The notes under the pieces: model-generated
Told to the model about the DNA's origin: nothing
The model's input: the letters and a program-made list of their open reading frames with translations, nothing else
Databases searched by the model: none
Translations under genes and position numbers: made by a program
Assembly (NCBI GenBank): GCA_035645695.1
Contig: DASQMC010000027.1
Coordinates: forward strand, 62,001 to 126,000
Length of the DNA stretch: 64,000 nt
DNA from: JAIVJZ01 sp035645695
Lineage (GTDB): Bacteria; Acidobacteriota; Blastocatellia; Pyrinomonadales; Pyrinomonadaceae
Direction: 5' to 3'
In this document: one piece after another, positions 17,236 to 27,049 of the stretch
Layout of the letters: each line of letters opens with the position of its first letter
Numbering within the stretch: position 1 is the stretch's first letter

Positions 17236-20200
17236 TTAGGCGCTGGCGGCGCTGAGCGAGTAGCGTTGGAGTTTGAGGTAGAGGCCGCGTCGCGTGAGTC
17301 CGAGTTCGCGTGCGGCGCGGGAGATGTTGCCTTTGTGACGGCGCAGGGCATCGGCGATCATGCGGCGTTCGAGTTCGGCCATGGCGTCGGCGAGGGTGGT
17401 GTGCGGGCCGGAGAGCGTGATGGGGTTCGCGCCGAAGGGGCTGACTTCGGCGGGCAGCGAGATGGGAGCGGAGATGCGTTTGAGTTCGGGCGAGAGATGA
17501 TCCGGAGTGATCAGCGTGCCGTCTTCGGCGCGGGCGACGATGCGCTGGATTTCGTTGCACAACTGGCGGACGTTGCCCGGCCAGTCGCAAACCATCAGGA
17601 GATCAATCGTCTGCGGCGTGATCTGTATGTCGCGGCGGTTGAACTTCGCGGAGTAGTGGTTGATGTAATAGTTGACGATGGTCGGAATCTCGGAGCGGCG
17701 TTCGCACAGCGGCGGGACGCGCAGGCGAATGACGTTGAGACGATAATACAAATCCTCTCGGAAGCGACCTTCGGCGACCATCTTTTCGAGGTCGCTGTTG
17801 GTGGCGGCGATGATGCGCACGTCAACCTTCGCCGGTCGCTGCTCGCCGAGCGGTTGTATCTCTCCCTCTTGCAGAAATCGCAATAGTTTCGGCTGCACTT
17901 CGAGCGGGAGGTCGCCTATCTCGTCGAGAAAGAGCGTGCCGCCCGCCGCCGAACGTATGACGCCCGGCGAATCCGACACCGCTCCCGTAAATGCCCCGCG
18001 CCGGTAGCCGAACAGGTAAGCGTCCGACAACTCTTTGGGAACGGCCGTGCAGTTGAAGGGGACGAAGACTTTCGTGCGGCGCGATGAGAGCGCGTGGATG
18101 GCGCGCGCGACGAGTTCTTTGCCCGTGCCCGACTCGCCCGTTACCAGCACGGTCACGTCCGAGGAGCGTATCTTATGCACTTCTTCTACCAGGCGCGTCA
18201 TCGCCGGTGACGAATGGATGAAGCCCGGCATGAGACCTGTGCCGGTGTAAGTGTTTTGTTCCTGCACGCCGCGACCGGAACTGACGCGCGCGCGCAGAGC
18301 GCAGACGTTCATGCCGAGTTCGACGACGCGTAGCAGGGAATCGATGGGCAGCCCGCCGGAGAGCGAGGCCGCCGAACGCGGCTCGATATAGAGCACGGCC
18401 GGCGTGGCGTTCGTCGGGCGCAGCATGATGACGGTCGAGTCGTGTTCGAGCGCAAACTTCTCTCGCTCGGCGTCGTTCTTCGCCATGCACAGAGAGTTTG
18501 CCAACTCGGCGTCCGCTTCGCTCTCCCCACCGTGCGAGACGACGACCTTGACGTTGCCCTCCTCGTCGAGTTCGGTGAGCAGCACGCGCCGCGCCTTCGT
18601 CTCCTGATCGAGCACCGCGGCCAGTTCGCGCAGCAGCAATTCGCGCGAGGCGACGGCTTCGGCGAGGCGAAGCGTCAGCAGTTGCGCGAAGGCGGAAGTC
18701 TCGTGCCGCTGTTCGGTCGTGTTGACTTCGATGGAGTCGAGCGCGTCTTGCGTGCGCGCGATGTCGAGTTGCGCGCCGAGTTCGCTGAAGGTTTGCAGGG
18801 CGCGGGAGAAGTGTTCGGCGGAGCGTTCCGGTTGAACGCTCTCGTAGGCGCGGCCGAGTCCGTAGAGCGCGAGCGCGGTGCGGTAGCGGTCGCCGAGGAT
18901 CGAGTAGATCGAGACGCTGCGGCCGAAGTGATGTATGGCGAGCGTGGAGTCGGATTGGGCGAGGGCGAGCAGACCGTGGATACGCTGCGCCTCGCCGGCG
19001 ACGGCCATGTCGGCGGCCGAGTCGCTCGTTTGCTCCGTGACTTTTTGCAGCTCGGAAGCGCACTCGCGCGGGTCGTCGCAGCGCAGGTAGACCTCCGCGA
19101 GCAGCAGGCGCGAATCGCAGACGGCCTGTCGATCACCGATGCGCTCGGCGAGCGAGAGCGCCTGCGTGCTTTCGTCCAGCGCGCGCGCGGATTCCTCCAT
19201 CGCCAGATGACAGCGCGCCAGCGTGCGCAACGCCTGACACTCGTACCATTTGCTGCCGTAGTCTTGAGAGAGCCGGACGGCGCGTTGCAGATGCTCCCGC
19301 GCTTTAAACAAATTACCGCGCAGCATCTGCAACTCGCCGAGCGAGTCGAGCACCATCGGAAAGACCCTGCTCTTCGCGCCCTGCTCGTCGAACTCCGTAG
19401 CATACGCCAGAGCGCGCTCCAACGCCGTTTCGGCGCGCACCCAGTCGCCGACGAGCATGAGGTTGATGCCGAGATTGTTGTAGCCGAGGACGGCGTTGGC
19501 CTTGTGCTCGGTGCGTTCGTAGTAGTCGATAGCCTTTTCGAGATAGCGGATGCCGTCGTGCGGGCGTTTGAGAAACCAGCACGCGCCCGCCATGTTGGCG
19601 TAAGTCTTGCCGAGCATAAAGGGCGCGGGGCGGTCGCCGACGAGTTTCAAAGCCTGCTCGTAATATTCCAGCGATTGCTCGTAAGCGCCCTCGAAAATAC
19701 ATTCGAGTCCGAGACCGCGGTAGGCTTCGGCCATTCCGCGCCAGTCGCCGGTGTTGCGGAAATGGCTGAGGGCGAGTTGCGAGTTGTCGCGCGCGATGGG
19801 ATATTCGTTGATGTGCCGGTAGACGCGCGAGAGGGCGATATAGATCGCGCCGAGTTGCGCGCTCGAAGCCGTCTCCGTCGCTTCGCGCAGCGTGGCGTTC
19901 AAGAGAGCGATGGCCTTCGGATGATCGCCCGTGTAGTTGTAAGCGATGCCGAGTTGGACGCGCAGGAAGACGGAGGTTTCCGGGGCGAGACCGGCGCGCG
20001 ACTGCGGCTCCTCGTACATCTGCACGGCCGCGAGCGAATCGTTGTAGCGTTCCTGAGTTTCCAGAGAGACGGAAAGCATGCAGCGCGCCCGCGCGAGCAA
20101 TTCTTCGTCGTCGCGCGTGGCTTTGATGATCTGCGTCAGGCGCGTCTCGGCTGCGGCGGTCTGGCCGCGGTCGATGAGTTCGAGCGTGGCCTCGATCTCG

Positions 20201-20331
20201 GCCGCCAGCGCGGCGTGCGCGGCATCGACGCGCTGGCGCACGCGTTGCCGCGCGTCCGACAAATTGACGACGCCAGCGGCTTTCGAAGGCTTCTCTGGTG
20301 CGCTGCCGTCTCCGGGGAGAATGGTGTTCAT
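17236..20331 (-). CDS. TPR-domain sigma-54-dependent transcriptional activator
   Basis: 1031 residues. The N-terminal half (about 60-530) is a solenoid of TPRs of the MalT/SARP type in place of the usual receiver or PAS sensor. A GAF-like region follows at about 560-690. The AAA+ domain (about 705-930) has Walker A GESGTGKE starting at residue 732, and GAFTGA at 779-784, the loop that contacts sigma-54. A Fis-type helix-turn-helix ends the protein (GNISRAARELGLTRRGLYLKL). The key motifs are intact, so it should be active. The signal sensed by the TPR array is unknown. It is divergent from the APC permease, a possible target. Confidence 0.95.
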   Translation of the reverse strand: MNTILPGDGSAPEKPSKAAGVVNLSDARQRVRQRVDAAHAALAAEIEATLELIDRGQTAAAETRLTQIIKATRDDEELLARARCMLSVSLETQERYNDSLAAVQMYEEPQSRAGLAPETSVFLRVQLGIAYNYTGDHPKAIALLNATLREATETASSAQLGAIYIALSRVYRHINEYPIARDNSQLALSHFRNTGDWRGMAEAYRGLGLECIFEGAYEQSLEYYEQALKLVGDRPAPFMLGKTYANMAGACWFLKRPHDGIRYLEKAIDYYERTEHKANAVLGYNNLGINLMLVGDWVRAETALERALAYATEFDEQGAKSRVFPMVLDSLGELQMLRGNLFKAREHLQRAVRLSQDYGSKWYECQALRTLARCHLAMEESARALDESTQALSLAERIGDRQAVCDSRLLLAEVYLRCDDPRECASELQKVTEQTSDSAADMAVAGEAQRIHGLLALAQSDSTLAIHHFGRSVSIYSILGDRYRTALALYGLGRAYESVQPERSAEHFSRALQTFSELGAQLDIARTQDALDSIEVNTTEQRHETSAFAQLLTLRLAEAVASRELLLRELAAVLDQETKARRVLLTELDEEGNVKVVVSHGGESEADAELANSLCMAKNDAEREKFALEHDSTVIMLRPTNATPAVLYIEPRSAASLSGGLPIDSLLRVVELGMNVCALRARVSSGRGVQEQNTYTGTGLMPGFIHSSPAMTRLVEEVHKIRSSDVTVLVTGESGTGKELVARAIHALSSRRTKVFVPFNCTAVPKELSDAYLFGYRRGAFTGAVSDSPGVIRSAAGGTLFLDEIGDLPLEVQPKLLRFLQEGEIQPLGEQRPAKVDVRIIAATNSDLEKMVAEGRFREDLYYRLNVIRLRVPPLCERRSEIPTIVNYYINHYSAKFNRRDIQITPQTIDLLMVCDWPGNVRQLCNEIQRIVARAEDGTLITPDHLSPELKRISAPISLPAEVSPFGANPITLSGPHTTLADAMAELERRMIADALRRHKGNISRAARELGLTRRGLYLKLQRYSLSAASA

Positions 20332-20515
20332 GCGTTCAGGCGCAACTAATGCGAGGAAAAAAAGTCAGGTATTAGAATTTTGCTGTCAGTTAAAACGGTG
20401 ATCGGGTGGAAAGGAATCCGTTCGGGCTTCGAGCTTTACTACTCGAAAACAGTCCTAAAGGCTTGTACATTCCAGAATTTAGCAGACAAAGGTGAATGTG
20501 ACAAGCCTAAAGGGT

Positions 20516-20586
20516 GAACGCCGTGCGGTCAAAGTCGATTGTCGAAATCCTGTTCTGCACCATTCACGTTTGACCGCGCGGCGTTC
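20516..20586. repeat. Inverted repeat in the divergent regulatory region
   Basis: GAACGCCGTGCGGTCAAA and its complement (one G-T mismatch) are separated by about 35 bases, between the sigma-54 activator and the APC permease. It could be a binding site or a transcript hairpin. Confidence 0.7.
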
Positions 20587-20630
20587 GTCTTCCGCGCCCT
20601 TTGCGAGCCGCTTTTTTTGTGGCGACGGCT

Positions 20631-20659
20631 TTGATGTTTAAGTTAAAGTAGCGTATAGA
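20631..20659 (+). promoter_or_regulatory. Candidate sigma-70 promoter for the APC permease
   Basis: TTGATG, a 17-base AT-rich spacer and TATAGA. It predicts a leader of about 175 bases to the ATG at 20841. Nothing else in 20332-20840 reads as a gene. Confidence 0.45.
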
Positions 20660-20840
20660 ACAATTTAATTTGAAGCGCGCTTGAGCGGGCGAAGTGTGAG
20701 CGTTGGTGGATGACGAAGGGTGCGTAGGATGTTGTTGTCCAGTGATGTTTCGGGCGCGCCCCTGTGAGAGTTATGAATGCTCGATTGATTTCCAGAGGTC
20801 GCGAAGAGGTCGCCCGCGTCTCTCCGCATGGGAGTTTCCG

Positions 20841-22802
20841 ATGGCAACTGTGACAGCCCCCCCGAAGCGAAAGTTAGGGCCTTTCAAAAGCTGGTTATTC
20901 AAAGGCGTCGAAGAGATAGAAGGGCCGCACGAGCGGGAAGGCCAGCATCAGACGCACCCCTGGTGGAAGGTGATGTGTTTGACGGGCGTCGACTACTTTT
21001 CCACGCTCGGCTACCAACCCGGCATCGCCTTCGTCGCCGCCGGCGCGCTCGCTCCCATCGCCACGCTCGTGCTCGTCGTGCTGACGCTCTTCGGCGCGCT
21101 GCCGATGTATAACCGGGTCGCAGCCGAAAGCCCGCACGGCGACGGCTCGATCTCGATGCTTGAGAATCTGCTCTCGCGCTGGAAGGGCAAACTTTTCGTC
21201 CTCTGCCTGCTCGGGTTCGCCGCCACGAGTTTTATCATCACGATCACGCTCTCGGCCGCCGACGCCGCCGTTCACATCATAGACAATCCCTTCACGCCAC
21301 AATTTTTTCACCACCACCAGATCGCCGTCACGATCTTTTTGATCGCCGCGCTCGGCGGGGTTTTCCTCAAAGGATTCAAGGAGGCCATCGGGATCGCGGT
21401 CGTGATCGTCGTCGTTTACATACTGCTCAACATGATCGTGCTGGGGGTCGGGTTTTACAAACTCGCGACGCAGCCGCAGTTGATAGTCAACTGGAAAGAC
21501 GCTCTGTTCACCGGCCACGGCAATCCCTTGATGATGCTCGCCGCCGCGCTCATCTTATTCCCGAAACTCGCGCTCGGGCTCTCCGGCTTCGAGACCGGCG
21601 TGGTCGTGATGCCGCTCGTCAAGGGCGAACCCGGCGACAACCCGAAGAAACCGATGGGGCGCATCAACAACACGCGGAAACTGTTGAAGGCCGCCGCGCT
21701 GATCATGAGCGTGCTGCTGCTTGCAAGCAGCATCGTGACCACGATGCTGATACCCGCCGAAGCGTTCCGGCCGGAGACGAGCACACAACCGGCGGGCGAG
21801 GCGAGCGGGCGCGCGCTGGCATATCTCGCGCACACCTTCCTCGGCGACATCTTCGGCACGGTCTACGACGTGAGCACGATCATGATCCTGTGGTTCGCCG
21901 GATCGTCGGCTCTGGCCGGGCTGCTGAACATCGTGCCGCGCTACCTGCCGCGCTACGGCATGGCGCCGAACTGGGCGAAGGCGACGCGCCCGCTCGTCCT
22001 CGTCTTCACGATCATCTGCTTCGCCGTGACGGTGCTTTTCAAGGCGAACGTGGAGGCGCAGGGCGGCGCTTACGCGACGGGCGTGCTTGCCCTGATGACT
22101 TCGGCGGCAATCGCGGTCGCGCTCTCCATCTGGCGCGAGGGGAGCAGTTGGCGCTGGGCGTTCCTGCTGATCGCGCTGGTCTTCGGCTACACCACGGTCG
22201 TCAACATCATCGAGCAGCCGGAAGGACTCAAGATCGCATCGGCCTTTATCGGCTTCATCATCATCATCTCGCTCATTTCGCGCGTCTCGCGCACGACCGA
22301 GTTGCGCGTCGAGCGCGTGGAACTGGACGACAACGCGCGTGCGTTCGTCGAAGAAGCAAACCGGCGCGGCGAGATACGCATCGTCACGAACCGCTGCGAC
22401 CGCGGCGACGTGAGAGAGTACGAATTCAAGGAACGCGAGAAGCGCGCGGACAACCACATCCCGACGCGCGACCCCATACTCTTCTTCGAGGTGAAGCCCG
22501 GCGACGCTTCAGAGTTCGCGGGCGTGCTCAGAGTGACGGGCGCGGATGTCGAGGGCTACCACGTGCTGCGCGCGGAAAGCCCGGCCGTGCCCAATGCCAT
22601 CGCCGCTTTCCTCCTGCACCTGCGCGACACGACGGGCAAGGTTCCGCACGTCTACTTCGGTTGGAGCGAGGGCAACCCGCTCGCTTACCTGTTCAAATAC
22701 GTGGCATTCGGCGAAGGCGACACCGCCCCCGTCACACACGAAGTCCTGCGGCAGGCGGAGGATGATCCGGAGAAGCGCCCGGTAGTCCATGTGGGCGGGT
22801 GA
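20841..22802 (+). CDS. APC-superfamily permease with cytosolic C-terminal domain
   Basis: 653 residues with about twelve membrane helices between residues 35 and 490. VDYFSTLGYQPGIA near residue 45 fits the substrate-binding turn of helix 1 in APC transporters. The last 150 residues are soluble and mixed alpha/beta, as in larger amino-acid or KUP/KimA-like potassium transporters. Which substrate it carries cannot be told from sequence. GGGAG lies seven bases before the chosen ATG; longer in-frame readings lack a site. Divergent from the sigma-54 activator. Confidence 0.85.
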   Translation: MATVTAPPKRKLGPFKSWLFKGVEEIEGPHEREGQHQTHPWWKVMCLTGVDYFSTLGYQPGIAFVAAGALAPIATLVLVVLTLFGALPMYNRVAAESPHGDGSISMLENLLSRWKGKLFVLCLLGFAATSFIITITLSAADAAVHIIDNPFTPQFFHHHQIAVTIFLIAALGGVFLKGFKEAIGIAVVIVVVYILLNMIVLGVGFYKLATQPQLIVNWKDALFTGHGNPLMMLAAALILFPKLALGLSGFETGVVVMPLVKGEPGDNPKKPMGRINNTRKLLKAAALIMSVLLLASSIVTTMLIPAEAFRPETSTQPAGEASGRALAYLAHTFLGDIFGTVYDVSTIMILWFAGSSALAGLLNIVPRYLPRYGMAPNWAKATRPLVLVFTIICFAVTVLFKANVEAQGGAYATGVLALMTSAAIAVALSIWREGSSWRWAFLLIALVFGYTTVVNIIEQPEGLKIASAFIGFIIIISLISRVSRTTELRVERVELDDNARAFVEEANRRGEIRIVTNRCDRGDVREYEFKEREKRADNHIPTRDPILFFEVKPGDASEFAGVLRVTGADVEGYHVLRAESPAVPNAIAAFLLHLRDTTGKVPHVYFGWSEGNPLAYLFKYVAFGEGDTAPVTHEVLRQAEDDPEKRPVVHVGG

Positions 22803-22816
22803 GAGAAGTTGTTCGT

Positions 22817-22844
22817 GGGCGACTCGGCGCGCGCCGAGTCGCCC
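22817..22844. terminator. Perfect 28-base palindrome after the permease
   Basis: GGGCGACTCGGCGC is followed directly by its complement, 15 bases after the permease stop. No T-run. The remainder of 22845-23070 shows no gene. Confidence 0.65.
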
Positions 22845-23070
22845 GTGCGCGCTACAGCGTTCAGCGGCAACACCGGCCGCGCGAACGGGTTTTCGGTCGT
22901 TGAAGGGTGTGCCGGCTCGAAGAGTGCAGCCGCCAGCGTCAACAGCATGCCTTCCGGTCTCGGCGTTTGCGCCGGACACACTTCGAGAAGGTCGCTGATG
23001 CTCGACTCGGCGCGTGGCATATGCCGCGCGTTCAGTTTGTCGGGAATGAACTTCTGCGGAACCGGGGCGG

Positions 23071-23448
23071 TTACCCGTCGGGCGTCTCTGCGCCGCGGCC
23101 TGCGAGAAAGCAAGAACGGCAAAAGACCGGGCGACCCTGCGAGGGATAAAAGGGAACGGTCGTTTGTTGACCACACTGCGCGCAGTTGACGGAAACCTCT
23201 ATGCGCTGACGGACGCCGGAAGCCTGCGCGGCGGCGATGGCGGCCAGACGCTCGTTTTTGGCTTGCTTGCAGGGCTTGCAGCGTTTCGGTTCGTTCTTCA
23301 GACCTTTATCGTGAAAGAACACCTGCTCGCCGCCCGTCCAGATAAAGTCTTCGTTACAGTCTACGCAGTGGATGTTGCGGTCTTGGAATTCGGTCTCGGT
23401 GTGTGCCCACTCGCCGTTTGCCTGGCCGGTTGCTTGAACCTGTGACAT
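23071..23448 (-). CDS. Two-module zinc-binding protein
   Basis: 125 residues. First module at about 28-65: CVDCNEDFIWTGGEQVFF then KRCKPCKQAK, the pattern of the probable zinc-ribbon family zf-trcl. Second module at about 89-117: CAQCGQQTTVPFYPSQGRP then CRSC, a CxxC-x17-CxxC knuckle of the same broad kind. Eight cysteines predict two zincs. GGGGGAT lies eight bases before the ATG. Such proteins are widespread in soil bacteria with no assigned role. Monocistronic. Upstream 23449-23793 shows no gene. Confidence 0.85.
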   Translation of the reverse strand: MSQVQATGQANGEWAHTETEFQDRNIHCVDCNEDFIWTGGEQVFFHDKGLKNEPKRCKPCKQAKNERLAAIAAAQASGVRQRIEVSVNCAQCGQQTTVPFYPSQGRPVFCRSCFLAGRGAETPDG

Positions 23449-23793
23449 GTAAGTAATCCCCCACGGATAAGCTCCCCGGAGCCGAACGTTCGGTGAGAGA
23501 AGTCGCTCGAAGGAAGATAAGTTTTTTCAGTTCGGAGTCTCGCGTTAAAGACTCTTACTTAATCTATGCGTTTAGAGGTCGCGCGAATCGCCCATCTCAA
23601 ACTCTACAGAGCCGCCCGCCGCTGACCCGATTACTATGCAAAGTATAACTATCACGAAACTGTGTCAAGGTTTTGCGGGTACGGTCGGCTCGAAACTATG
23701 GCGGGTTCTCTTGACACCGTTTACGCGTCATGCCAGCATCCGCGCGTTCAGGCGTCAATTCAATTGTCGAAGATCGAAGCTGAACTCCCGTCT

Positions 23794-25083
23794 ATGAAGA
23801 TTCTCGTCATCGGTTCCGGCGGGCGCGAACACGCGCTCTGCGCGGCGCTCGGAAGAACCTCAGAGCGCCGCATCGAACTCTACTGCGCGCCCGGCAGCGA
23901 CGCCATTGCCGGGATCGCGCGCACCATCCCGGCCTCCGCGACCGACGTTGCCGCGCTCGCCGCCTTCGCCGAGTCGGAAGGAATCGCGCTCACGATTGTC
24001 GGCGGCGAAGCCCCGCTCGCCGCCGGGCTGGCGGACGAGTTTGAACGGCGCGGCCTCGCCGTCGCAGGCCCGCGCGCCGAAGCCGCTCGGCTGGAATCGA
24101 GCAAGGCGTTCGCCAAGGAGTTCATGGCGCGGCACAAAATACCGACGGCGCGTTTTCGCGTCGCGTCGAGCGCGGGCGAGGCGCGCGAAATTCTGCTCGG
24201 CGGCGAGTTCGGAGCGGTCGGGTCGCCGGTCGTCATCAAGGCCGACGGACTTGCGGCGGGCAAAGGCGTGGTCGTGGCCGCGACGCGCGCGGAGGCTTTG
24301 CAGGCCGTCTCCGAGTTGATGGAGGGAGGCCGCGTCGGGAGCGAGGCCGCGCGCCGCATCGTCATCGAAGAAGCCCTCGAAGGCCCCGAAGCCTCCCTAC
24401 TGTTTTGGACGGACGGCGAGCATTACGCCCTGATGCCGCCCGCGCGCGATCACAAACGCATCGGTGAAGGCGACACAGGCCCCAACACCGGCGGAATGGG
24501 CGCGATCACCGCGGCCGGCGTGTTGGACGCAGAGACGCTGGAGAGTGCAGTCCGCGATATCGTCGAACCCACGCTCGATGGTCTTCGCGCCGACGGCCTT
24601 GAGTTTCGCGGCGTAATCTTCATCGGCCTGATGCTGACGAAAGACGGCGCGCGCGTCCTTGAATACAACGTGCGTTTCGGCGACCCGGAGGCGCAGGCCA
24701 TACTCGTGCGCCTCGAAAGCGACCTCGGCGAAATCTTCGAGGCCGTCGCGACGAAGAATCTCAAAGGTGCGCGGGTTGAGTGGTCTGAAGACGCGTCGGC
24801 CTGCGTCGTTCTCGCAGCGCGCGGCTACCCGGAGCGACCCGAAACGGGCGCGCGCATCGAAGGTCTGGACGGCGGAGATGCGCCTTCTTCCGTTCAGATT
24901 TTTCACGCCGGAACGAAACTGTCGGGCGACGGTTCGTGGCACACGGCGGGCGGGCGCGTCCTCGGCGTCACGGCGCGCGCCCCGACGCTCGCCCTCGCGC
25001 TCGCGGACTGCTACGAAGCGGTCGGTCGCATCCGTTGGGACGGCATGCAATATCGTCGCGACATAGGTAAATTCAGTAAGTAG
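23794..25083 (+). CDS. purD: Phosphoribosylamine-glycine ligase
   Basis: 429 residues, the usual GARS length. It makes glycinamide ribonucleotide from phosphoribosylamine, glycine and ATP, the second step of purine synthesis. Visible landmarks are IGSGGREHAL at the start (residues 6-15), KADGLAAGKGV in the ATP-grasp domain (near 150), GPNTGGMGA (near 230) and NVRFGDPEAQ (near 290). Chosen start is the ATG directly before KILVIGSGG. It stands alone, with no other pur genes nearby. The stop codon lies inside a heptamer repeat. Confidence 0.96.
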   Translation: MKILVIGSGGREHALCAALGRTSERRIELYCAPGSDAIAGIARTIPASATDVAALAAFAESEGIALTIVGGEAPLAAGLADEFERRGLAVAGPRAEAARLESSKAFAKEFMARHKIPTARFRVASSAGEAREILLGGEFGAVGSPVVIKADGLAAGKGVVVAATRAEALQAVSELMEGGRVGSEAARRIVIEEALEGPEASLLFWTDGEHYALMPPARDHKRIGEGDTGPNTGGMGAITAAGVLDAETLESAVRDIVEPTLDGLRADGLEFRGVIFIGLMLTKDGARVLEYNVRFGDPEAQAILVRLESDLGEIFEAVATKNLKGARVEWSEDASACVVLAARGYPERPETGARIEGLDGGDAPSSVQIFHAGTKLSGDGSWHTAGGRVLGVTARAPTLALALADCYEAVGRIRWDGMQYRRDIGKFSK

Positions 25084-25178
25084 TGAGCAGTGAGCAGTGA
25101 GCAGTGAGCAGTCAGAACGAAGTGAACAGCGCTCTTTGACTTGTTTACTGCTTACTGCTCACTGCTCACTGCTTACTT
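25075..25178. repeat. Heptamer-armed inverted repeat (unit AGTGAGC)
   Basis: The left arm reads AGTAAGT then four AGTGAGC units. The right arm is the reverse complement of AGTAAGC, two AGTGAGC, AGTAAGC and AGTAAAC. The loop is about 28 bases. The left arm includes the purD stop codon. Confidence 0.95.
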
Positions 25179-25210
25179 TCTGCCCGCTCTGGTATGGCAA
25201 GCGCGACTCC

Positions 25211-25219
25211 TGCTATACT
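25211..25219 (+). promoter_or_regulatory. Candidate extended -10 promoter of pspA
   Basis: TGCTATACT fits an extended -10 element (TGn plus TATACT). No good -35 is present at the expected distance. No sigma-54 element with correct spacing is seen, unlike the enterobacterial pspA. Confidence 0.4.
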
Positions 25220-25376
25220 CGACGCTAAGTAGAGCGTATCGCCGCTGAAAATGAACCGCGGGGGACGCGCTTACGTATCTATCTGGGGCGCGCGATAAAT
25301 TCAGGCGCGGCAAGTTTGGCAGCATCGCGACGGTCGAAGGCGGTGCGCCGGTGGTTTTGTCGGAGGAGCAGAAGAG

Positions 25377-26114
25377 ATGTCATCGTGGAGCAGGTTGAAG
25401 CGTACTTTGCGCGCGTTGTTCGGCGGTCTGATCGAGAAGACCGAAGACCCCGAGATGATTCTTAATCAGACCATCCGCGAGATGCGCGACCGCGTGCCGG
25501 AACTAAACAACTCCGTCGCGCAGGTGATGGCGACCGAGCGCCTGCTTGCCAAGAGCAAAGAGCGGCTCGAAGGGCAGGTCGTTGACCTCGACTCGAAGAT
25601 TAAAGCGTCCATCAAACTTGGGCGCGACGACATCGCCACCGCCTACATCGGGCAACTCCAGCAGGCTCAACTCGACCTCAACAAAACCGGCCAGCAACTT
25701 CAACATGCCGAGATGGCATCCAAGCAAGCGCTCAAGGCGCGCGATAATTACATGCTGCAAATGCAGCAGCGCACGGCCGAGGCGATGCAGTTGATCAACC
25801 AGTCGAAGCAGGCGAAGTTGCAGGAGCAGCTTGCGCAGACTATGCAGACGTTCCAACTCGGCGACGACGCTTCGACCTTCGGCGAGATGCGCGAGAAGAT
25901 CGACCGTCGTTCGGCCACCGCCGAGGCCAAGATGCAACTCGGCGCGGCCTCCGTCGATTCGCAGATGCAGGACATCGAACGCGAGGCGTTGGACATGCAG
26001 TTGCAGGATAAATTGCTCTCCTACAAACAGGACATGGGTCTGTTGCCGGGTTCGACGACCAAGCAGCAGGGCGCGCTTCCGGCGGCGGGCGAAGATCAGG
26101 GACGGGCATCCTAA
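25377..26114 (+). CDS. pspA: PspA/IM30 family membrane-maintenance protein
   Basis: 245 residues, almost entirely coiled coil, the ESCRT-III-like fold that coats and repairs membranes. Helix alpha-0 is amphipathic (SRLKRTLRALFGGLIEKTED), followed by PEMILNQTIREMRD, typical of the family. A strong GGAGGAG precedes the ATG. The next gene, 107 bases downstream, is another helical membrane-associated protein and could be a partner. pspF/B/C homologues are absent here. Whether it is PspA or Vipp1-like cannot be decided; there is no long C-terminal extension. Confidence 0.92.
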   Translation: MSSWSRLKRTLRALFGGLIEKTEDPEMILNQTIREMRDRVPELNNSVAQVMATERLLAKSKERLEGQVVDLDSKIKASIKLGRDDIATAYIGQLQQAQLDLNKTGQQLQHAEMASKQALKARDNYMLQMQQRTAEAMQLINQSKQAKLQEQLAQTMQTFQLGDDASTFGEMREKIDRRSATAEAKMQLGAASVDSQMQDIEREALDMQLQDKLLSYKQDMGLLPGSTTKQQGALPAAGEDQGRAS

Positions 26115-26221
26115 TGAACGGCATGGCCGGGTCGTGTGGAGTGGCGAGTGACTTTTAGAGAGTTGCCTCGCCCGAACCGGGTGAACGGTCGGCGCTGAAA
26201 TTTAACGGCAAGTCATTTGTT

Positions 26222-27049
26222 ATGGCGGACATCAAAAAGGTAGACCTCCAATACTTGAAAGAAGCGGTTAAGGAGCCGGTCAATTTTTGGGGCATGGCGG
26301 GCTTCGCCGTGGCCGCGGCCTACACCGGCTCGATCATCCCGCTCGGCGCGGCGCTTGTCGCCGAAGGGTTGTATCTCGCAACCGTTCCGGCCAACGCGCT
26401 CTACCGCCGTCTGGTCGACACGCGCGCCAAAAAACAGCTTTTCGAGATGCGCGGCCGCCAGCGCGAGAAATTGATCGAAACTTTCGACCCGCGCGAGCGC
26501 GAAGCCGTGCTCTATCTCAAGTGGTTGAAGAAGCAGATTTTCGACAATTACATGAAGTTCACGGGCGCGAAGGAAGTGCCGATGAACATCCGCAGCCTCG
26601 AACAACGCTGGGAAGATTTCGTTGACCTTCTGGACGTTTACCGTCGCCGTAAGAACCACCTGCGCTCGATTAACCGGCAGGCCGTACAGAACCAGTTGAC
26701 GCAGGCCGAACGCTCCGTCGAAAGCGCGCCCGACGAACGCGCCCGGCGCATCCAGCAGGCCAACGTCGAAATCCTGAAACGACGCCTCGCGGCTTTCGGC
26801 GACCTCGAACGCTCCGTGAAGTTGGTCGAAGGCCAGTTGCAGTCCATCGAAAACTTCTTCGGCCTCGTCAACGATCAAGTCGTGACGCTCCCGACGCCCG
26901 AACGCGTCTCCGCGCTCGACTTCGAGCAACTCAGCGATTCCATCGCCATGACCAAGCAGATGCTCGAAGAGACCTCCGACGTGCTCGGCACGCTCGACGA
27001 CCACAATCGCCAGACGGGGAACTACGACATGCTCGTCTCGAAACAGTGA
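26222..27049 (+). CDS. Coiled-coil protein with membrane hairpin, next to pspA
   Basis: 275 residues. A hydrophobic stretch at about 22-56 (FWGMAGFAVAAAYTGSIIPLG) could form one long or two short membrane segments. The rest is a continuous helical coiled coil with many Arg/Glu/Gln heptads. No enzyme motif and no family I recognise. Proximity and shape suggest a role with PspA in envelope maintenance, which is inference. Its stop codon is inside a heptamer repeat. Confidence 0.75.
   Translation: MADIKKVDLQYLKEAVKEPVNFWGMAGFAVAAAYTGSIIPLGAALVAEGLYLATVPANALYRRLVDTRAKKQLFEMRGRQREKLIETFDPREREAVLYLKWLKKQIFDNYMKFTGAKEVPMNIRSLEQRWEDFVDLLDVYRRRKNHLRSINRQAVQNQLTQAERSVESAPDERARRIQQANVEILKRRLAAFGDLERSVKLVEGQLQSIENFFGLVNDQVVTLPTPERVSALDFEQLSDSIAMTKQMLEETSDVLGTLDDHNRQTGNYDMLVSKQ

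Noticed and set aside
18442..20349. 635-residue plus-strand frame opposite the sigma-54 activator
   Set aside because: Arg/Val-rich antisense product with no domain; the minus strand encodes a complete activator.
22809..23189. 126-residue plus-strand frame
   Set aside because: Begins in a palindrome, overlaps the zinc-binding gene end and has no recognisable pattern.
25190..25213. Sigma-54 promoter for pspA
   Set aside because: TGGC and TGCT occur, but the GG-GC spacing is 14 rather than about 10 bases.
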